64,000 nt of DNA from an uncultured Lachnospiraceae bacterium (GCA_910586725.1 CAJUJL010000009.1:1-64000); one strand, 5' to 3'; shown: positions 52,593 through 63,025, counted from the first letter of the stretch. Numbers and translations are program-made. The notes: a model not told the origin generated them from the letters alone.

Positions 52593-53609
52593 TTAACGTG
52601 TGGTATTCAGCAGTTTTTTCTCTAATTGCTCATAATTATAAGTCCGCTGCGGGAAATTGTTAAAACGGCTGCCGGCAGAAGGACGCGGCGCAGACTCTCT
52701 GGATTTGCCTGCGGATTTGGACTTCTGGTGTGCCGTATCTAATTTTACAATATCATTTAAAGTATGTACATTGCTCCTGTTCCAGTTGGTCAGGATGGTA
52801 TCGGCGTATTCAAAGCTTGCCTTGCCGGTAGCCTGAATGGTGCGTCGGCATGCTTCTTTGATGATGTCTGAAGAAAAGGCATACTGGCCTGTCCATTTGC
52901 GGATCGTGGAAAGCTCGGAAGGGATCAGGTTGCGCCCGCTGATGCCAAAGGCATTCATAACGGTATATGCGTCCTTGTGGTGCATATTGTGATCCCGTTT
53001 TGCGTCCGCAACGGAGTCAATGCCGGAATCTGCCCAGGATAAAGCGATTTTTTCCATATATCTAAGGCTGGTATGGCCGTTGCTCACACAAGTCTCAATC
53101 AGGTATTCGATCAAATCTGTGGAAAAGTGAAGCTTATCATACCAGTATAATATGGTACAGACATCGGTGGAACTTAATGTCCGGCCCAGATAATTTTCGG
53201 TAATAAATAAAATTTCCTGAACGCCTTCGTCTTTCTGGAAATCCTCAATCTGTTCGGGAGGATAGTCGTTGGCCGGCTGCGTATTCTTTGAAGGCGCGGC
53301 AGCCGTCGTCTGATCCGGCAGTTCAAGAGCGATGCCGGTGACTTCTTTATTGTCGTCATACTCCAGATGCAGAAGATGCACCTTTTCCCAATAAGCGAGA
53401 GCGCGGAGAATGTCTTTTTCGGTATGTTCAAAAACATCCGCGAGTTCAGAGATGGAACAGCTTTGACGGCTTTGGTCCATGCAGCGGATAATGTAAAGAT
53501 AAATCTTGACGAATTCTCCATTTGCATTCGTCATATATTTGTCTATGAAGATATTTGGAACGCAGGTGTAAGATAATAAACCACTGCCGTTTAATATAAT
53601 GTCAGCCAT
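52593..53609 (-). CDS. DnaD/DnaB2-domain replication initiation protein
   Basis: The 338-residue protein has an N-terminal winged helix (SISELADVFEHTEKDILRALAYWEK) and two DnaB2-like domains: residues ~135-205 (EILFITENYLGRTLSSTDV, LIETCVSNG) and ~220-295 (FGISGRNLIPSELSTIRKW). A basic low-complexity tail follows. The role would be to remodel DNA and recruit the helicase loader at initiation and restart. Perfect DnaA boxes lie directly upstream. Confidence 0.88.
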   Translation of the reverse strand: MADIILNGSGLLSYTCVPNIFIDKYMTNANGEFVKIYLYIIRCMDQSRQSCSISELADVFEHTEKDILRALAYWEKVHLLHLEYDDNKEVTGIALELPDQTTAAAPSKNTQPANDYPPEQIEDFQKDEGVQEILFITENYLGRTLSSTDVCTILYWYDKLHFSTDLIEYLIETCVSNGHTSLRYMEKIALSWADSGIDSVADAKRDHNMHHKDAYTVMNAFGISGRNLIPSELSTIRKWTGQYAFSSDIIKEACRRTIQATGKASFEYADTILTNWNRSNVHTLNDIVKLDTAHQKSKSAGKSRESAPRPSAGSRFNNFPQRTYNYEQLEKKLLNTTR

Positions 53610-53721
53610 ATCAAAGTCCTCTCTAAAACTTTCTAATCTGTTCCAGATTATAGCACGGCTTTTTGAAATTGAAAAGAGCTAATTTTAGTACAAACCCAGT
53701 AAAATCAAGGGATGGAGCAAA

Positions 53722-53859
53722 TGTGGATAATGTGGATAAACTACATGGCTCAAATGAAAAGCATGGAAAATTCAGGCATTGCAGGGAGATGGAGAGGAAA
53801 AGAAATCCACATTTTAAATGTCTATAAACATGCATCTAAAATGTGGATAATGTGGATAA
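53722..53859 (-). promoter_or_regulatory. Cluster of four perfect DnaA boxes
   Basis: The DnaA box TTATCCACA occurs four times on the minus strand: 53722-53730, 53731-53739, 53842-53850 and 53851-53859. They form two abutting pairs exactly 120 bases apart. A reversed partial box (AAATCCACA, 53803-53811) lies between, and TCCACATTTTA (53806-53816) is an inverted match to 53837-53847. The region is the 5' side of the dnaD-like gene and ends at the murC stop. No dnaA or dnaN is nearby, so it is not evidently oriC. Confidence 0.85.
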
Positions 53860-53860
53860 T

Positions 53861-55243
53861 TTAATCGGAAAGGAGCGTTTCACCGATATTCACAACGTCT
53901 CCGGCTCCCATAGTTATCAACAAATCATCTTTTGAGCATTTTTTTCGTAAAAAATTTTCGATCTCCGAAAAAGAAGGAAAATACCAGGTTTCCGTTCCGA
54001 GATTTTTTAGCTGAGCCATAAGATCTTCGGAGCTGATGCCTAACGTATCCGTTTCACGCGCAGCGTAAATATCTGCCAGAACCACAACGTCCGCGGCTGA
54101 CAGAGCTTTCGCAAAATCATCAAGGAAAGCTTTTGTCCTGGAATACGTATGGGGCTGGAAGACGCATACAATCCGTTCGTGCGGATAATTTGCGGCGGCG
54201 GAAAGCGTGGCGGTAATTTCCGTTGGGTGATGAGCGTAATCGTCGATGACGACGGCGCCGTTTTTCAATATGCCCTTGTACTGGAATCTGCGGTCGGTTC
54301 CTCCGTAAAGCGCTATGCCGTTTGTAACGGCGGAAACGGGAAGGCGGTATTCAAGAGCGGCCGCAATAGCTGCAAGGGAATTGGATACATTGTGCATGCC
54401 CGGGACAGAAAGTGATACGGGAGCGATTGACCTGCCTTGATGCATCAGCGTATAAGACGCGCAGCCCTTCTGGTTAAACGCAATGTCTGCGGGATAGTAG
54501 TCGCTTTCGTCCGTAAGCCCATAAGTGACGATCGAACAGGAGAGGCCGTTCGTGATTTCCGTATAACCGCTGATCTGGCTGTTGATGATGATAGTTCCGC
54601 CGGGAACCGTATTTTGGGCAAATCTGCGAAAAGAATCCCGAATGTCGGATAAATCTTTGAAAAAATCCATGTGGTCTTCCTCTATATTTAATATAATGGA
54701 AAACTTTGGGTGAAAATGCAGAAAGCTGTTGGTGTATTCACATGCTTCCGTCAGAAAAACATCGGAGCGGCCCACACGGATATTGCCGCCAATGGCTTTT
54801 AGCATCCCTCCGACGGAGATCGTAGGGTCTGTCTTTGCGGCAAGCAGAATCTGGCTTAGCATAGATGTGGTTGTCGTTTTGCCGTGCGTGCCGGCGACGG
54901 CAAAAGAGTCGGGATAATTGTTCATCATCTGCCCAAGGAGCTCGGCTCTTGTCAGCATTGGCAGACCAGCGGCTGCTGCCGCGGCGTATTCCGGGTTGTT
55001 TTCATGGATTGCGGCAGTAAAAACAACAGCGTCAATATCCGGTGAAATATTTGCCGAAGACTGCGGGCAGAAGATGTGCGCTCCTGCTGCGGAAAGCTGC
55101 TGCGTAAGCAAAGATTCTTTCATGTCGGAGCCAGAGACGGTAAAACCTTCTTCAAGGAGAATTTCGGCCAGGCCGCTCATGCTGATGCCGCCGATGCCGA
55201 TAAAGTGGATGTGGATGGGTTCTTTAAAATTGATTTGATACAT
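53861..55243 (-). CDS. murC: UDP-N-acetylmuramate--L-alanine ligase
   Basis: It adds L-alanine to UDP-MurNAc in the cytoplasmic steps of peptidoglycan synthesis. The N-terminal Rossmann motif HFIGIGGISMSGLAE, the ATP loop AVAGTHGKTTTTSM near residue 115 and the C-terminal Mur ligase segment with DDYAHHPTEI are all present. The length of 460 residues is normal. The gene is divergent from glgC and is followed by the DnaA-box region. Confidence 0.95.
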   Translation of the reverse strand: MYQINFKEPIHIHFIGIGGISMSGLAEILLEEGFTVSGSDMKESLLTQQLSAAGAHIFCPQSSANISPDIDAVVFTAAIHENNPEYAAAAAAGLPMLTRAELLGQMMNNYPDSFAVAGTHGKTTTTSMLSQILLAAKTDPTISVGGMLKAIGGNIRVGRSDVFLTEACEYTNSFLHFHPKFSIILNIEEDHMDFFKDLSDIRDSFRRFAQNTVPGGTIIINSQISGYTEITNGLSCSIVTYGLTDESDYYPADIAFNQKGCASYTLMHQGRSIAPVSLSVPGMHNVSNSLAAIAAALEYRLPVSAVTNGIALYGGTDRRFQYKGILKNGAVVIDDYAHHPTEITATLSAAANYPHERIVCVFQPHTYSRTKAFLDDFAKALSAADVVVLADIYAARETDTLGISSEDLMAQLKNLGTETWYFPSFSEIENFLRKKCSKDDLLITMGAGDVVNIGETLLSD

Positions 55244-55373
55244 ATGATTTACCTGTCCAATCTTTTTATAAAATTTAAACTTCTGTATATATTATAACCA
55301 ACTATCTTTATTTTGCACATTCGTTAAATTTTACAAAAATATACAAAAAAAGTTTCATAACTTGTTAAAAATG

Positions 55374-55402
55374 TTGTACAAAAAAAATAAGTATGATATA
55401 AT
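55374..55402 (+). promoter_or_regulatory. Promoter of glgC-glgD
   Basis: TTGTAC (55374-55379), a 17-base spacer and a perfect TATAAT (55397-55402) lie 40 bases upstream of the glgC start. Confidence 0.65.
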
Positions 55403-55442
55403 TTTACCATCACATAATTTAAGTTGACGAGAGGTGAGTGAT

Positions 55443-56717
55443 ATGATTCGAAAAGAAATGATAGCAATGCTATTAGCAGGAGGCCAGGGAAGCCGTCTGG
55501 GTGTGCTGACAGCCAATGTTGCAAAGCCGGCAGTGGCATTTGGGGGCAAATATCGTATTATTGATTTCCCGCTCAGTAACTGCATTAATTCAGGAATTGA
55601 CACAGTGGGAGTTTTGACACAGTATCAGCCTCTGCGGCTGAATTCCCATATTGGAATCGGCATTCCATGGGATTTGGATCGTAATCATGGGGGAGTTACT
55701 GTTTTGCCTCCATATGAAAAGACGGAAAACAGCGAGTGGTATACCGGTACCGCAAATGCAATTTACCAGAATCTAAGTTACATTGAGACGTATAATCCGG
55801 AATATGTACTGATTCTTTCGGGGGATCATATTTATAAGATGGATTATGAAGTGATGCTTGACTTCCACAAAGCCAATCACGCGGACGTTACGCTTGCGGC
55901 AATGCCGGTTCCGATTGAAGAAGCGAGCCGTTTTGGAATTGTAATTACCGATGAGAACAAACAGATTCAGGAATTTGAGGAAAAACCCGAAAACCCGAGA
56001 AGCAACCTGGCATCCATGGGTATTTATATCTTCACCTGGAGCGTATTAAGGGACGCTTTAATCGCCAAAAAGGATCAGAACAACTGTGATTTTGGAAAGC
56101 ATATCATTCCATATTGTCACGAAGGGGGCAAACGGTTGTTTGCTTATGAGTATAATGGGTATTGGAAAGACGTTGGAACCCTGGGTTCTTATTGGGAAGC
56201 GAATATGGAGCTTGTCGATTTGATACCTGAGTTTAATCTGTATGAAGAGTATTGGAAAATCTATACGAAGACGGACAATGTAGAACCACAGTATGTTTCT
56301 TCGGATTCCATTATTGAGAAGAGTATTATCGGAGAGGGATCGGAGATTTTTGGGGAGGTGCATCATTCCGTGATCGGCGCCGGCGTCGTCATCGGCAAAG
56401 GAACGGTAGTCAGGGATTCCATCATCATGAAGGATACCAAAATCGGAGACAACTGCACCATCGACAAGGCGATCATTGCCGAAGACTGCGAAATTGGCAA
56501 TGATATTCAAATGGGAATCGGTGAATCGGCGGTAAGCAAGCTCCACAGTGAGATTTACGCGTTTGACCTTGTTACGGTCGGAGAAAACTCCCATATCCCA
56601 TCCAATGTCAAAATCGGAAAGAATACGGCGATTTGCGGTAAGACAGATAAAGAGGACTATCCCGACGGTATGCTTGCCGGAGGAGAATATATTATTAAGG
56701 CAGGTGAGGGTAAATGA
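55443..56717 (+). CDS. glgC: Glucose-1-phosphate adenylyltransferase, catalytic subunit
   Basis: It makes ADP-glucose for glycogen synthesis. The nucleotidyltransferase loop [14 protein letters not shown] and [15 protein letters not shown] are intact, and a left-handed beta-helix region with hexapeptide-like repeats fills the C-terminus. ATG 55443 is preferred because GAGGTG lies 6 bases upstream. The gene overlaps glgD by 4 bases, so the two subunits are translated together. Confidence 0.95.
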   Translation: MIRKEMIAMLLAGGQGSRLGVLTANVAKPAVAFGGKYRIIDFPLSNCINSGIDTVGVLTQYQPLRLNSHIGIGIPWDLDRNHGGVTVLPPYEKTENSEWYTGTANAIYQNLSYIETYNPEYVLILSGDHIYKMDYEVMLDFHKANHADVTLAAMPVPIEEASRFGIVITDENKQIQEFEEKPENPRSNLASMGIYIFTWSVLRDALIAKKDQNNCDFGKHIIPYCHEGGKRLFAYEYNGYWKDVGTLGSYWEANMELVDLIPEFNLYEEYWKIYTKTDNVEPQYVSSDSIIEKSIIGEGSEIFGEVHHSVIGAGVVIGKGTVVRDSIIMKDTKIGDNCTIDKAIIAEDCEIGNDIQMGIGESAVSKLHSEIYAFDLVTVGENSHIPSNVKIGKNTAICGKTDKEDYPDGMLAGGEYIIKAGEGK

Positions 56718-57832
56718 AAGCATTAGGAATCATTCTCGCGGGCGGCAGCAGCAATCGTATGCAGGAGCTGACAAATCAAAGAGCGGTGTCTGCCATGCCG
56801 ATTGGGGGAAGTTACCGCAGTATTGATTTTGCACTGAGTAATATGAGCAATTCACGCATCCATACGGTTGCGGTTTTGACACAGTATAATGCGAGATCTT
56901 TAAATGAACATTTAAGTTCTTCCAAATGGTGGGATTTTGGAAGAAAGCAGGGAGGTCTTTATACATTTACGCCAATCGTTACCACTTCGAGCAACTGGTG
57001 GTACCGGGGCACTGCGGATGCAATGTACCAGAACATTGATTTTTTAAAGAGACAGCATGAGCCGTATGTGATTATCAGCAGCGGAGATTGTGTTTATAAA
57101 GTTGATTTCAATGAACTTCTGGATTACCACATTGAAAGAAAAGCGGATATTACCGTTGTGTGCAAGGATATGCCGGCGGGTACGGATGTCAGCCGCTACG
57201 GAGTCGTTCGTATGAATGAGGAAGCCAGAATCGTAGAATTTGAAGAGAAGCCAATGATGGCAAATTCCAATACGGTATCCGCGGGCATCTATATTATCCG
57301 CAGACGCCAGCTGATCGAAATGCTGGAGCGGTGTGCGGATGAAGAGCGTTATGATTTTGTTTCGGATATTCTGATTCGTTACAAGAACCTGAAACGCATT
57401 TACGGGTACAAACTAAAGACATATTGGAGCAATATTGCATCGGTGGATTCTTACTACCAGACCAATATGGATTTTCTGAAACCGGAAGTCCGCAAGTTCT
57501 TCTTCCGGGATGAGCCAAAGATTGCCACGAAAGTAGACGATCTGCCGCCTGCAAAATACAATGCCGGTTCAGATGTGCGCAACAGTCTGGTTGCAAGCGG
57601 ATGTATTATCAACAGCAAGGTTGAAAACTCTATTTTGTTTAAGAAGACTTTCGTGGGCAAGAACTGTGTAATTAAAAATTCAATCATTTTAAATGATGTT
57701 TATATCGGCGATAACACGCATATTGAAAATTGTATTGTGGAAAGCCGCAATACGCTACGCGCCAATACTTACTATTGTGGTGAAAACAGCATTAAAGTTG
57801 TCTGCGAGGACAACGACAGGTATGTAATGTAA
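56714..57832 (+). CDS. glgD: GlgD, regulatory-type subunit of ADP-glucose pyrophosphorylase
   Basis: The 372-residue protein is a paralogue of GlgC in which the catalytic loop is altered ([15 protein letters not shown]) and the allosteric-loop Lys/Arg pattern differs. This is the normal state of GlgD in Firmicutes, where it activates GlgC in a heteromer. The C-terminal hexapeptide repeats are kept. It overlaps glgC and is followed 56 bases later by spoVG. Confidence 0.93.
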   Translation: MKALGIILAGGSSNRMQELTNQRAVSAMPIGGSYRSIDFALSNMSNSRIHTVAVLTQYNARSLNEHLSSSKWWDFGRKQGGLYTFTPIVTTSSNWWYRGTADAMYQNIDFLKRQHEPYVIISSGDCVYKVDFNELLDYHIERKADITVVCKDMPAGTDVSRYGVVRMNEEARIVEFEEKPMMANSNTVSAGIYIIRRRQLIEMLERCADEERYDFVSDILIRYKNLKRIYGYKLKTYWSNIASVDSYYQTNMDFLKPEVRKFFFRDEPKIATKVDDLPPAKYNAGSDVRNSLVASGCIINSKVENSILFKKTFVGKNCVIKNSIILNDVYIGDNTHIENCIVESRNTLRANTYYCGENSIKVVCEDNDRYVM

Positions 57833-57888
57833 TCTAAGTTCGTCGCAAAAAGATAAAAAGTCAGACGGCAAGAAGGGAGAATAGGATT

Positions 57889-58158
57889 ATGCAGATTACA
57901 GATGTAAGGATTCGAAAGGTTGAAAAAGAAGGCAAGATGAAGGCCGTAGTATCAATTACCATTGACGAAGAATTTGTGGTGCATGATATCAAAGTAATTG
58001 AAGGTGAAAAGGGATTGTTTATTGCAATGCCGAGCCGCAAAGCTGCCGATGGCGAGTATCGAGATGTTGCGCATCCGATTAATTCAGATACCAGGGATAA
58101 GATTCAGAAAATGATCTTGGAAAAATATCAGGCTGAGATTCTTACAATGGACGAATAG
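57889..58158 (+). CDS. spoVG: Regulatory protein SpoVG
   Basis: The 89-residue protein begins [11 protein letters not shown] and contains the family signature [18 protein letters not shown] and [12 protein letters not shown]. SpoVG is a conserved small RNA/DNA-binding regulator in Firmicutes, linked to sporulation and cell-surface traits. AGAAGGGAG is upstream and a terminator follows. Confidence 0.95.
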   Translation: MQITDVRIRKVEKEGKMKAVVSITIDEEFVVHDIKVIEGEKGLFIAMPSRKAADGEYRDVAHPINSDTRDKIQKMILEKYQAEILTMDE

Positions 58159-58166
58159 TATGAAAC

Positions 58167-58199
58167 AACCCCTTTGCTCTAAGCGGCTGAGGGGTTTTT
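58167..58199 (+). terminator. Intrinsic terminator after spoVG
   Basis: AACCCCT (58167-58173) and AGGGGTT (58190-58196) form a 7-bp stem with T residues after it. Confidence 0.75.
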
Positions 58200-58223
58200 C
58201 ATGGAGATTGTTTGTTTCCGGTC

Positions 58224-58252
58224 TTGAATTATAGAGTTAAACCTGATATACT
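58224..58252 (+). promoter_or_regulatory. Promoter of the small lipoprotein gene
   Basis: TTGAAT (58224-58229), a 17-base spacer and TATACT (58247-58252) lie 71 bases before the ATG. Confidence 0.6.
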
Positions 58253-58323
58253 GCTAAATGAAACTATCTGTTTTGCTGTAGAAGATACAGCGCGAAATTT
58301 TAATTATATTTTGGAGGATGATT

Positions 58324-58746
58324 ATGAAAACAAAAATTTTGAAAATGGGATTAGCAGTTGTTATGTCTGTGACGCTTTTGGCCGGATGCGGCGGTGGAGG
58401 AAATGCGGATGGTTATAAAGATGATATCAAGGCATTTTCCGCATTAAACAGCGTGGATAACACCGATTTTGACGCGATGTCAGAGGCAGTGGAAGGCTTG
58501 AACGTTACAACAGACGAAGGAAAAGCCATCAAAGAAACGCTTCAGGAAGTAGTGGATATTGGAAAACAGGCGATGGATGCGGCTTCGAATCCCGAATCTA
58601 TTGATGCGGACGCATTCACAAAGATGCAGGAAGACCTTACGACCCTGACAGAGGAGACGCAGACGAAGCTGGAAACTTTCCTGAAAGCGGCGGAAGATGC
58701 CGGAGTGAAAGCAGAAGATCTGGAAGGATTGGATTTAGGCCTGTAA
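58324..58746 (+). CDS. Small predicted lipoprotein of unknown function
   Basis: The 140-residue protein has a signal peptide and lipobox LLAGC followed by a Gly run (GGGGN). The mature part is acidic and entirely helical (TKMQEDLTTLTEETQTKLETFLKAAEDA). ATG 58324 is chosen because TTGGAGG ends 6 bases upstream. It has its own promoter and terminator. No family is recognised. Confidence 0.78.
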   Translation: MKTKILKMGLAVVMSVTLLAGCGGGGNADGYKDDIKAFSALNSVDNTDFDAMSEAVEGLNVTTDEGKAIKETLQEVVDIGKQAMDAASNPESIDADAFTKMQEDLTTLTEETQTKLETFLKAAEDAGVKAEDLEGLDLGL

Positions 58747-58812
58747 AAATAATTTCAGGTTTTTGAGAATAGAAATTATAAACGCGTGGAGAATAATAAG
58801 AAACGCAAAAGG

Positions 58813-58838
58813 GGAACTGCCTGCGGGCAGTTCCTTTT
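58813..58838 (+). terminator. Intrinsic terminator after the lipoprotein gene
   Basis: GGAACTGCC (58813-58821) and GGCAGTTCC (58826-58834) form a perfect 9-bp stem, followed by TTTT. Confidence 0.8.
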
Positions 58839-58861
58839 ATCTGATAACGGAGGATAGGGTG

Positions 58862-59437
58862 ATGTATGTAATTGCAGGGCTTGGCAATCCGGGCAGAAAG
58901 TATGAAAATACACGTCATAACGTCGGATTTGATGTGATTGATCTGCTTGCGGAACAATATAATATCAATATGAACATAAAAAAGCATCGGGCCGTTTGCG
59001 GAACGGGAGTGATGGAAGGCGTGAAAGCATTGCTGGTAAAGCCGCAGACATATATGAACTTAAGCGGCGAAAGCATTGCTTCCATATTGGATTTTTATAA
59101 ACTGGACGCAGACAGGGATTTGATTGTTATATTTGACGATATAAGCCTTGAACCAGGCAGAATCCGTATCCGGCAAAAAGGAAGCGCCGGAGGACACAAC
59201 GGAATCAAAAGTATAATTGCATGTTGTCACAGCAGCGGTTTTTCCAGAATAAAAATCGGCGTAGGGGAAAAGCCTCTTGGGTGGGATCTGGCGGATTACG
59301 TACTGGGGCGTTTTTCAAAAGAAGAACGGGCAAGTGTGGATGGAGCGGTGTCTGATGCATGCAAGGCGGTTGGTTATATGATAAACGGGAAAACAGATCA
59401 GGCAATGAATATGTTTCATGTAAAAAAGCAGGAGTGA
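58862..59437 (+). CDS. pth: Peptidyl-tRNA hydrolase
   Basis: It releases peptides from peptidyl-tRNAs dropped by the ribosome. The family motifs are GLGNPGRKYENTRHNVGF with the catalytic His, the FDDISL aspartate, and GSAGGHNGIKSI. The start at 58862 has GGAGGA 7 bases upstream; the longer frame from 58763 lacks a site and crosses a terminator. The length is 191 residues. It is 1 base from mfd, so both are in one operon. Confidence 0.95.
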   Translation: MYVIAGLGNPGRKYENTRHNVGFDVIDLLAEQYNINMNIKKHRAVCGTGVMEGVKALLVKPQTYMNLSGESIASILDFYKLDADRDLIVIFDDISLEPGRIRIRQKGSAGGHNGIKSIIACCHSSGFSRIKIGVGEKPLGWDLADYVLGRFSKEERASVDGAVSDACKAVGYMINGKTDQAMNMFHVKKQE

Positions 59438-59438
59438 T

Positions 59439-62400
59439 ATGAAAGCATTTTTAGAACCGCTGCGGTCATTGGAAGAAATTCGAAAATTAGAAGCGCAGCT
59501 CAAAAAAGGGCCGGGAATCCAGATGATTTCCGGTTGTATTGATTCACAAAAACCTCATTTGATGTATGGAGCGGGCAATGATTTTAAAAACAAAATCATT
59601 GTCACTTTTAATGAGCAGAAAGCCAGGGAGATTTATGAAGAATACCGCTTTTTTGATAAAGAAGCCGTATACTATCCATCAAAAGATATTTTGTTTTACC
59701 AGTCGGATTTGCGTGGGAACCTGCTAACGAGGGAGCGGGTCTGCGCGCTGAAAAAAATAGCGGAAAACACGCAGGTTACGCTTGTGACGACATTTGACGC
59801 GCTTATGAACCGTATGCCTGGGCCAAGCGGTTTTCTTTCGTCCGTTTTCACCTTTCGTATTGGCGACGTCGTGGATATGGAGCGGTTAAAGAAAAAACTT
59901 GTTTCTATGGGATATGAAGCCTCTTACCAGGTGGAGACGGCGGGCCAGTTTGCCATTCGGGGCGGCATCATTGATATTTTTCCTTTGACGGATGAGAATC
60001 CATACCGAATGGAATTATGGGACGATGAAGTGGATTCGCTCCGCAGCTTTGACGTGGAAAGCCAGAGGTCTATAGAAAATCTGGATCAAATCGAGATTTA
60101 TCCGGCGATGGAGCTTGTCCTAACAAAGGAAGAAAAAGAAGCGGGGTTAAAACGCATACAAGAGGATGCCGATCGTCTGTACCGAACGTATCGCGCGGAA
60201 ATGAAAACGGAGGAAGCCGCAAGGGTGAAGCAGTCCGAAGCCGAGCTTACGGAAGAAATAACGGAGCGTTTTGGCGTTGACGGACTGGATGCGTATCTGA
60301 CTTATTTTGATCCGGACACCGTGTCTCTTCTTGAGTATTTTGACGCGGCGGACACCGTGATTTTTATAGACGAAGCCGCCAGATGCGCGGAACGCGGACG
60401 GATGACGGAGCTGGAATTTTCGGAGAGTATGAAACAGCGTCTGGAAAAAGGCTATATCCTTCCGGGGCAGATGCATGCGCTTTTTACAATGGAAGAAACG
60501 TCTGCCAGGCTTATGTTAAGAAGGTGCGTGGCTCTTGCCGCATTGGACATTAAGACGCCTGACTTTTCCATTTCAAACCATTACTCCATTCAATCAAGGA
60601 CGATTGGCTCATATAATAATAGCTTTGAGCTTCTGGTAAAAGATTTGCGCGGCTACAAGCAAAAAGGATATGCCGTGCTATTGCTTTCCGGTTCAAGAAC
60701 CAGGGCCAGACGTCTGTCCGAAGACCTGCTGATGGAGGGGTTTAACTGCTTTTATTCTCAGGATTACGACCGCGTTGCGCAGCCCGGTGAAATCATGATC
60801 CTGTATGGTAAAGTTAAGCGCGGGTATGAATATCCGCTGCTTTCTTTTGCGGTTATTTCGGAAAGCGATATATTCGGCAAAGAGAAAAAAAAGAAAAAGA
60901 AGCGCAAAACCTATGAAGGAGACAAAATCGCAAGCTTTACCGAGCTTTCTGTGGGCGATTATGTCGTGCATGAAAATCACGGCCTTGGAATTTACCGGGG
61001 AATCGAAAAAATCGAAGTAGATAAAACAGTCAAAGATTACATTAAAATCGAATATGATAAAGGCAGCAGCCTTTATATACTTGCAACACAGCTTGATATG
61101 ATCCAGAAATACGCGGGAGCCGACGCAAAGAAGCCTAAGCTGAACAAGCTGGGCGGCCAGGAGTGGCATAAGACAAAGAGCAGGGTGCAGGGAGCGGTAA
61201 AAGAAATTGCGTCCGATCTGGTTGCGCTTTACGCAAAACGCCAGCAGAACGAAGGATACGCGTATGGCCCCGATACGGTATGGCAGAAAGAATTTGAAGA
61301 AATGTTTCCTTTTGAGGAAACGCAGGATCAGGAAAACGCAATTGAAGCCGCCAAACGCGATATGGAGAGCAAAAAGATCATGGACCGGCTGATCTGCGGA
61401 GACGTAGGATACGGCAAAACCGAAATTGCCATCCGTGCGGCGTTTAAAGCAGTCCAGGAAGGCAAGCAGGTTGTCTATCTGGTGCCTACGACAATTCTTG
61501 CCCAGCAGCATTACAACACGTTTGCGCAGAGAATGAAAGATTTTCCTGTTGTGGTGGATTTGCTCTGCCGGTTTAAAAGCGCGGCGGAACAGAAAAAGAC
61601 GATAGCGGAAATCAAACGCGGCATGGTGGATATTGTCATCGGGACGCACAGAGTCCTTTCCAAAGACGTGGAATGGAAAGACCTCGGTCTTCTTATCATA
61701 GATGAAGAACAGCGGTTTGGCGTGGCGCATAAAGAAAAAATAAAACAGTTAAAGTACAGTGTGGATGTGCTGACATTAACGGCGACGCCGATTCCCAGAA
61801 CGCTTCACATGAGCCTGATTGGAATTCGGGATATGAGTATTTTGGAAGAGCCGCCTTTGGACCGCCTTCCGATTCAGACTTATGTGATGGAATACAATGA
61901 AGAATTGGTGCGGGAGGCAATCGCAAGAGAGCTTGCCAGAGAAGGCCAGGTATATTATGTATTTAACAGGGTCAGGCAGATCGCGGACATAACGGCAAAA
62001 ATAGCGTCCCTGGCGCCGGAAGCTGCGGTTGAATTTGCGCACGGGCAGATGAAAGAGCAGGAGCTGGAAAATATTATGTATCGTTTTATCAATGGAGAGA
62101 TAGACGTTTTAGTCTCTACGACAATCATTGAAACGGGGCTTGATATTTCCAATGTGAATACCATAATTATCCATGACGCGGATAATATGGGGCTGGCTCA
62201 GCTATACCAGTTAAGGGGAAGAGTGGGGAGATCCAATCGTACCGCATATGCGTTTTTTATGTATAAAAGGGATAAAATGCTAAAAGAAACTGCCGAAAAG
62301 CGTCTGGCCGCAATCAAGGAATATACGGAGCTTGGCAGCGGCTTTAAAATCGCCATGCGGGACCTGGAAATCCGCGGCGTCGGAAATCTGCTGGGAGACG

Positions 62401-62972
62401 CGCAGCATGGGCATATGGAAGCCGTGGGCTATGATCTGTATTGTAAAATGTTAAATGAAGCGGTAAAAAGAGCGAAAGGGATCGAGACAAAAGAGAATTT
62501 TGAAACGTCCGTTGACGTGGATATAGACGCCTATATTCCGGTTAATTATATTCCGAATGAAATTCAGAAACTGGATTTGTACAAACGAATAGCCGGAATC
62601 GAAAGCGAAGAGGAACGAGATGAAATTCTGGAAGAACTTATGGACCGGTTTGGAGATCCGCCAAAATCGGTGGAAAACCTTCTTCTTCTCGCAGAATACA
62701 AATCAAGGGCCCATAAGCTTTATTTTACGGAAGTGGCGCAAAAGGGAGATGAAATCCGTTTTACGCTGTTTGAGCGCGCAAAAGTAAATCCTTCCAAAAT
62801 ACCGGATTTCGTGGCACGGTATGAAGGTATGCTGAAATTTTATGCCGATAAGCGGCTGCCTTATTTTGCATACCGCTTAAAGATGAATTCCAGACAAAAG
62901 GAGAGCGTAACGGAGATTATCGATAAAATTTTAACCGGCGCCGCATCCATTTTAGAGGATGAAGTCAAATAA
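59439..62972 (+). CDS. mfd: Transcription-repair coupling factor
   Basis: The 1177-residue protein removes stalled RNA polymerase from DNA damage and recruits UvrA. Order of domains: UvrB-like N-terminal modules, a CarD-like polymerase-interacting domain near residues 500-560 (LSVGDYVVHENHGLGIY), a helicase core with Walker A GDVGYGKT near 650 and DEEQ near 753, helicase motif VI (QLRGRVGRSNR), and the TRCF C-terminal domain. The length matches the family. It follows pth directly. Confidence 0.96.
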   Translation: MKAFLEPLRSLEEIRKLEAQLKKGPGIQMISGCIDSQKPHLMYGAGNDFKNKIIVTFNEQKAREIYEEYRFFDKEAVYYPSKDILFYQSDLRGNLLTRERVCALKKIAENTQVTLVTTFDALMNRMPGPSGFLSSVFTFRIGDVVDMERLKKKLVSMGYEASYQVETAGQFAIRGGIIDIFPLTDENPYRMELWDDEVDSLRSFDVESQRSIENLDQIEIYPAMELVLTKEEKEAGLKRIQEDADRLYRTYRAEMKTEEAARVKQSEAELTEEITERFGVDGLDAYLTYFDPDTVSLLEYFDAADTVIFIDEAARCAERGRMTELEFSESMKQRLEKGYILPGQMHALFTMEETSARLMLRRCVALAALDIKTPDFSISNHYSIQSRTIGSYNNSFELLVKDLRGYKQKGYAVLLLSGSRTRARRLSEDLLMEGFNCFYSQDYDRVAQPGEIMILYGKVKRGYEYPLLSFAVISESDIFGKEKKKKKKRKTYEGDKIASFTELSVGDYVVHENHGLGIYRGIEKIEVDKTVKDYIKIEYDKGSSLYILATQLDMIQKYAGADAKKPKLNKLGGQEWHKTKSRVQGAVKEIASDLVALYAKRQQNEGYAYGPDTVWQKEFEEMFPFEETQDQENAIEAAKRDMESKKIMDRLICGDVGYGKTEIAIRAAFKAVQEGKQVVYLVPTTILAQQHYNTFAQRMKDFPVVVDLLCRFKSAAEQKKTIAEIKRGMVDIVIGTHRVLSKDVEWKDLGLLIIDEEQRFGVAHKEKIKQLKYSVDVLTLTATPIPRTLHMSLIGIRDMSILEEPPLDRLPIQTYVMEYNEELVREAIARELAREGQVYYVFNRVRQIADITAKIASLAPEAAVEFAHGQMKEQELENIMYRFINGEIDVLVSTTIIETGLDISNVNTIIIHDADNMGLAQLYQLRGRVGRSNRTAYAFFMYKRDKMLKETAEKRLAAIKEYTELGSGFKIAMRDLEIRGVGNLLGDAQHGHMEAVGYDLYCKMLNEAVKRAKGIETKENFETSVDVDIDAYIPVNYIPNEIQKLDLYKRIAGIESEEERDEILEELMDRFGDPPKSVENLLLLAEYKSRAHKLYFTEVAQKGDEIRFTLFERAKVNPSKIPDFVARYEGMLKFYADKRLPYFAYRLKMNSRQKESVTEIIDKILTGAASILEDEVK

Positions 62973-63025
62973 AATATCCTGTACATTTGCGCTATGGAAA
63001 AGTTATGAAAAAATAATGAAAAATC

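Noticed and set aside
53610..53860. Chromosomal replication origin
   Set aside because: DnaA boxes are present, but dnaA, dnaN, rpmH or similar origin neighbours are absent and there is no clear AT-rich unwinding stretch. I kept it as a DnaA-box cluster only.
58763..58861. Upstream start for pth
   Set aside because: The extension crosses the terminator of the lipoprotein gene, while ATG 58862 has a good ribosome-binding site and the standard Pth N-terminus.
60693..61730. Long antisense open frame (345 codons) on the minus strand inside mfd
   Set aside because: It lies wholly within the conserved helicase region of mfd, has no recognisable domain or ribosome-binding site, and its Phe/His/Arg-rich composition is typical of the reverse of a coding frame.
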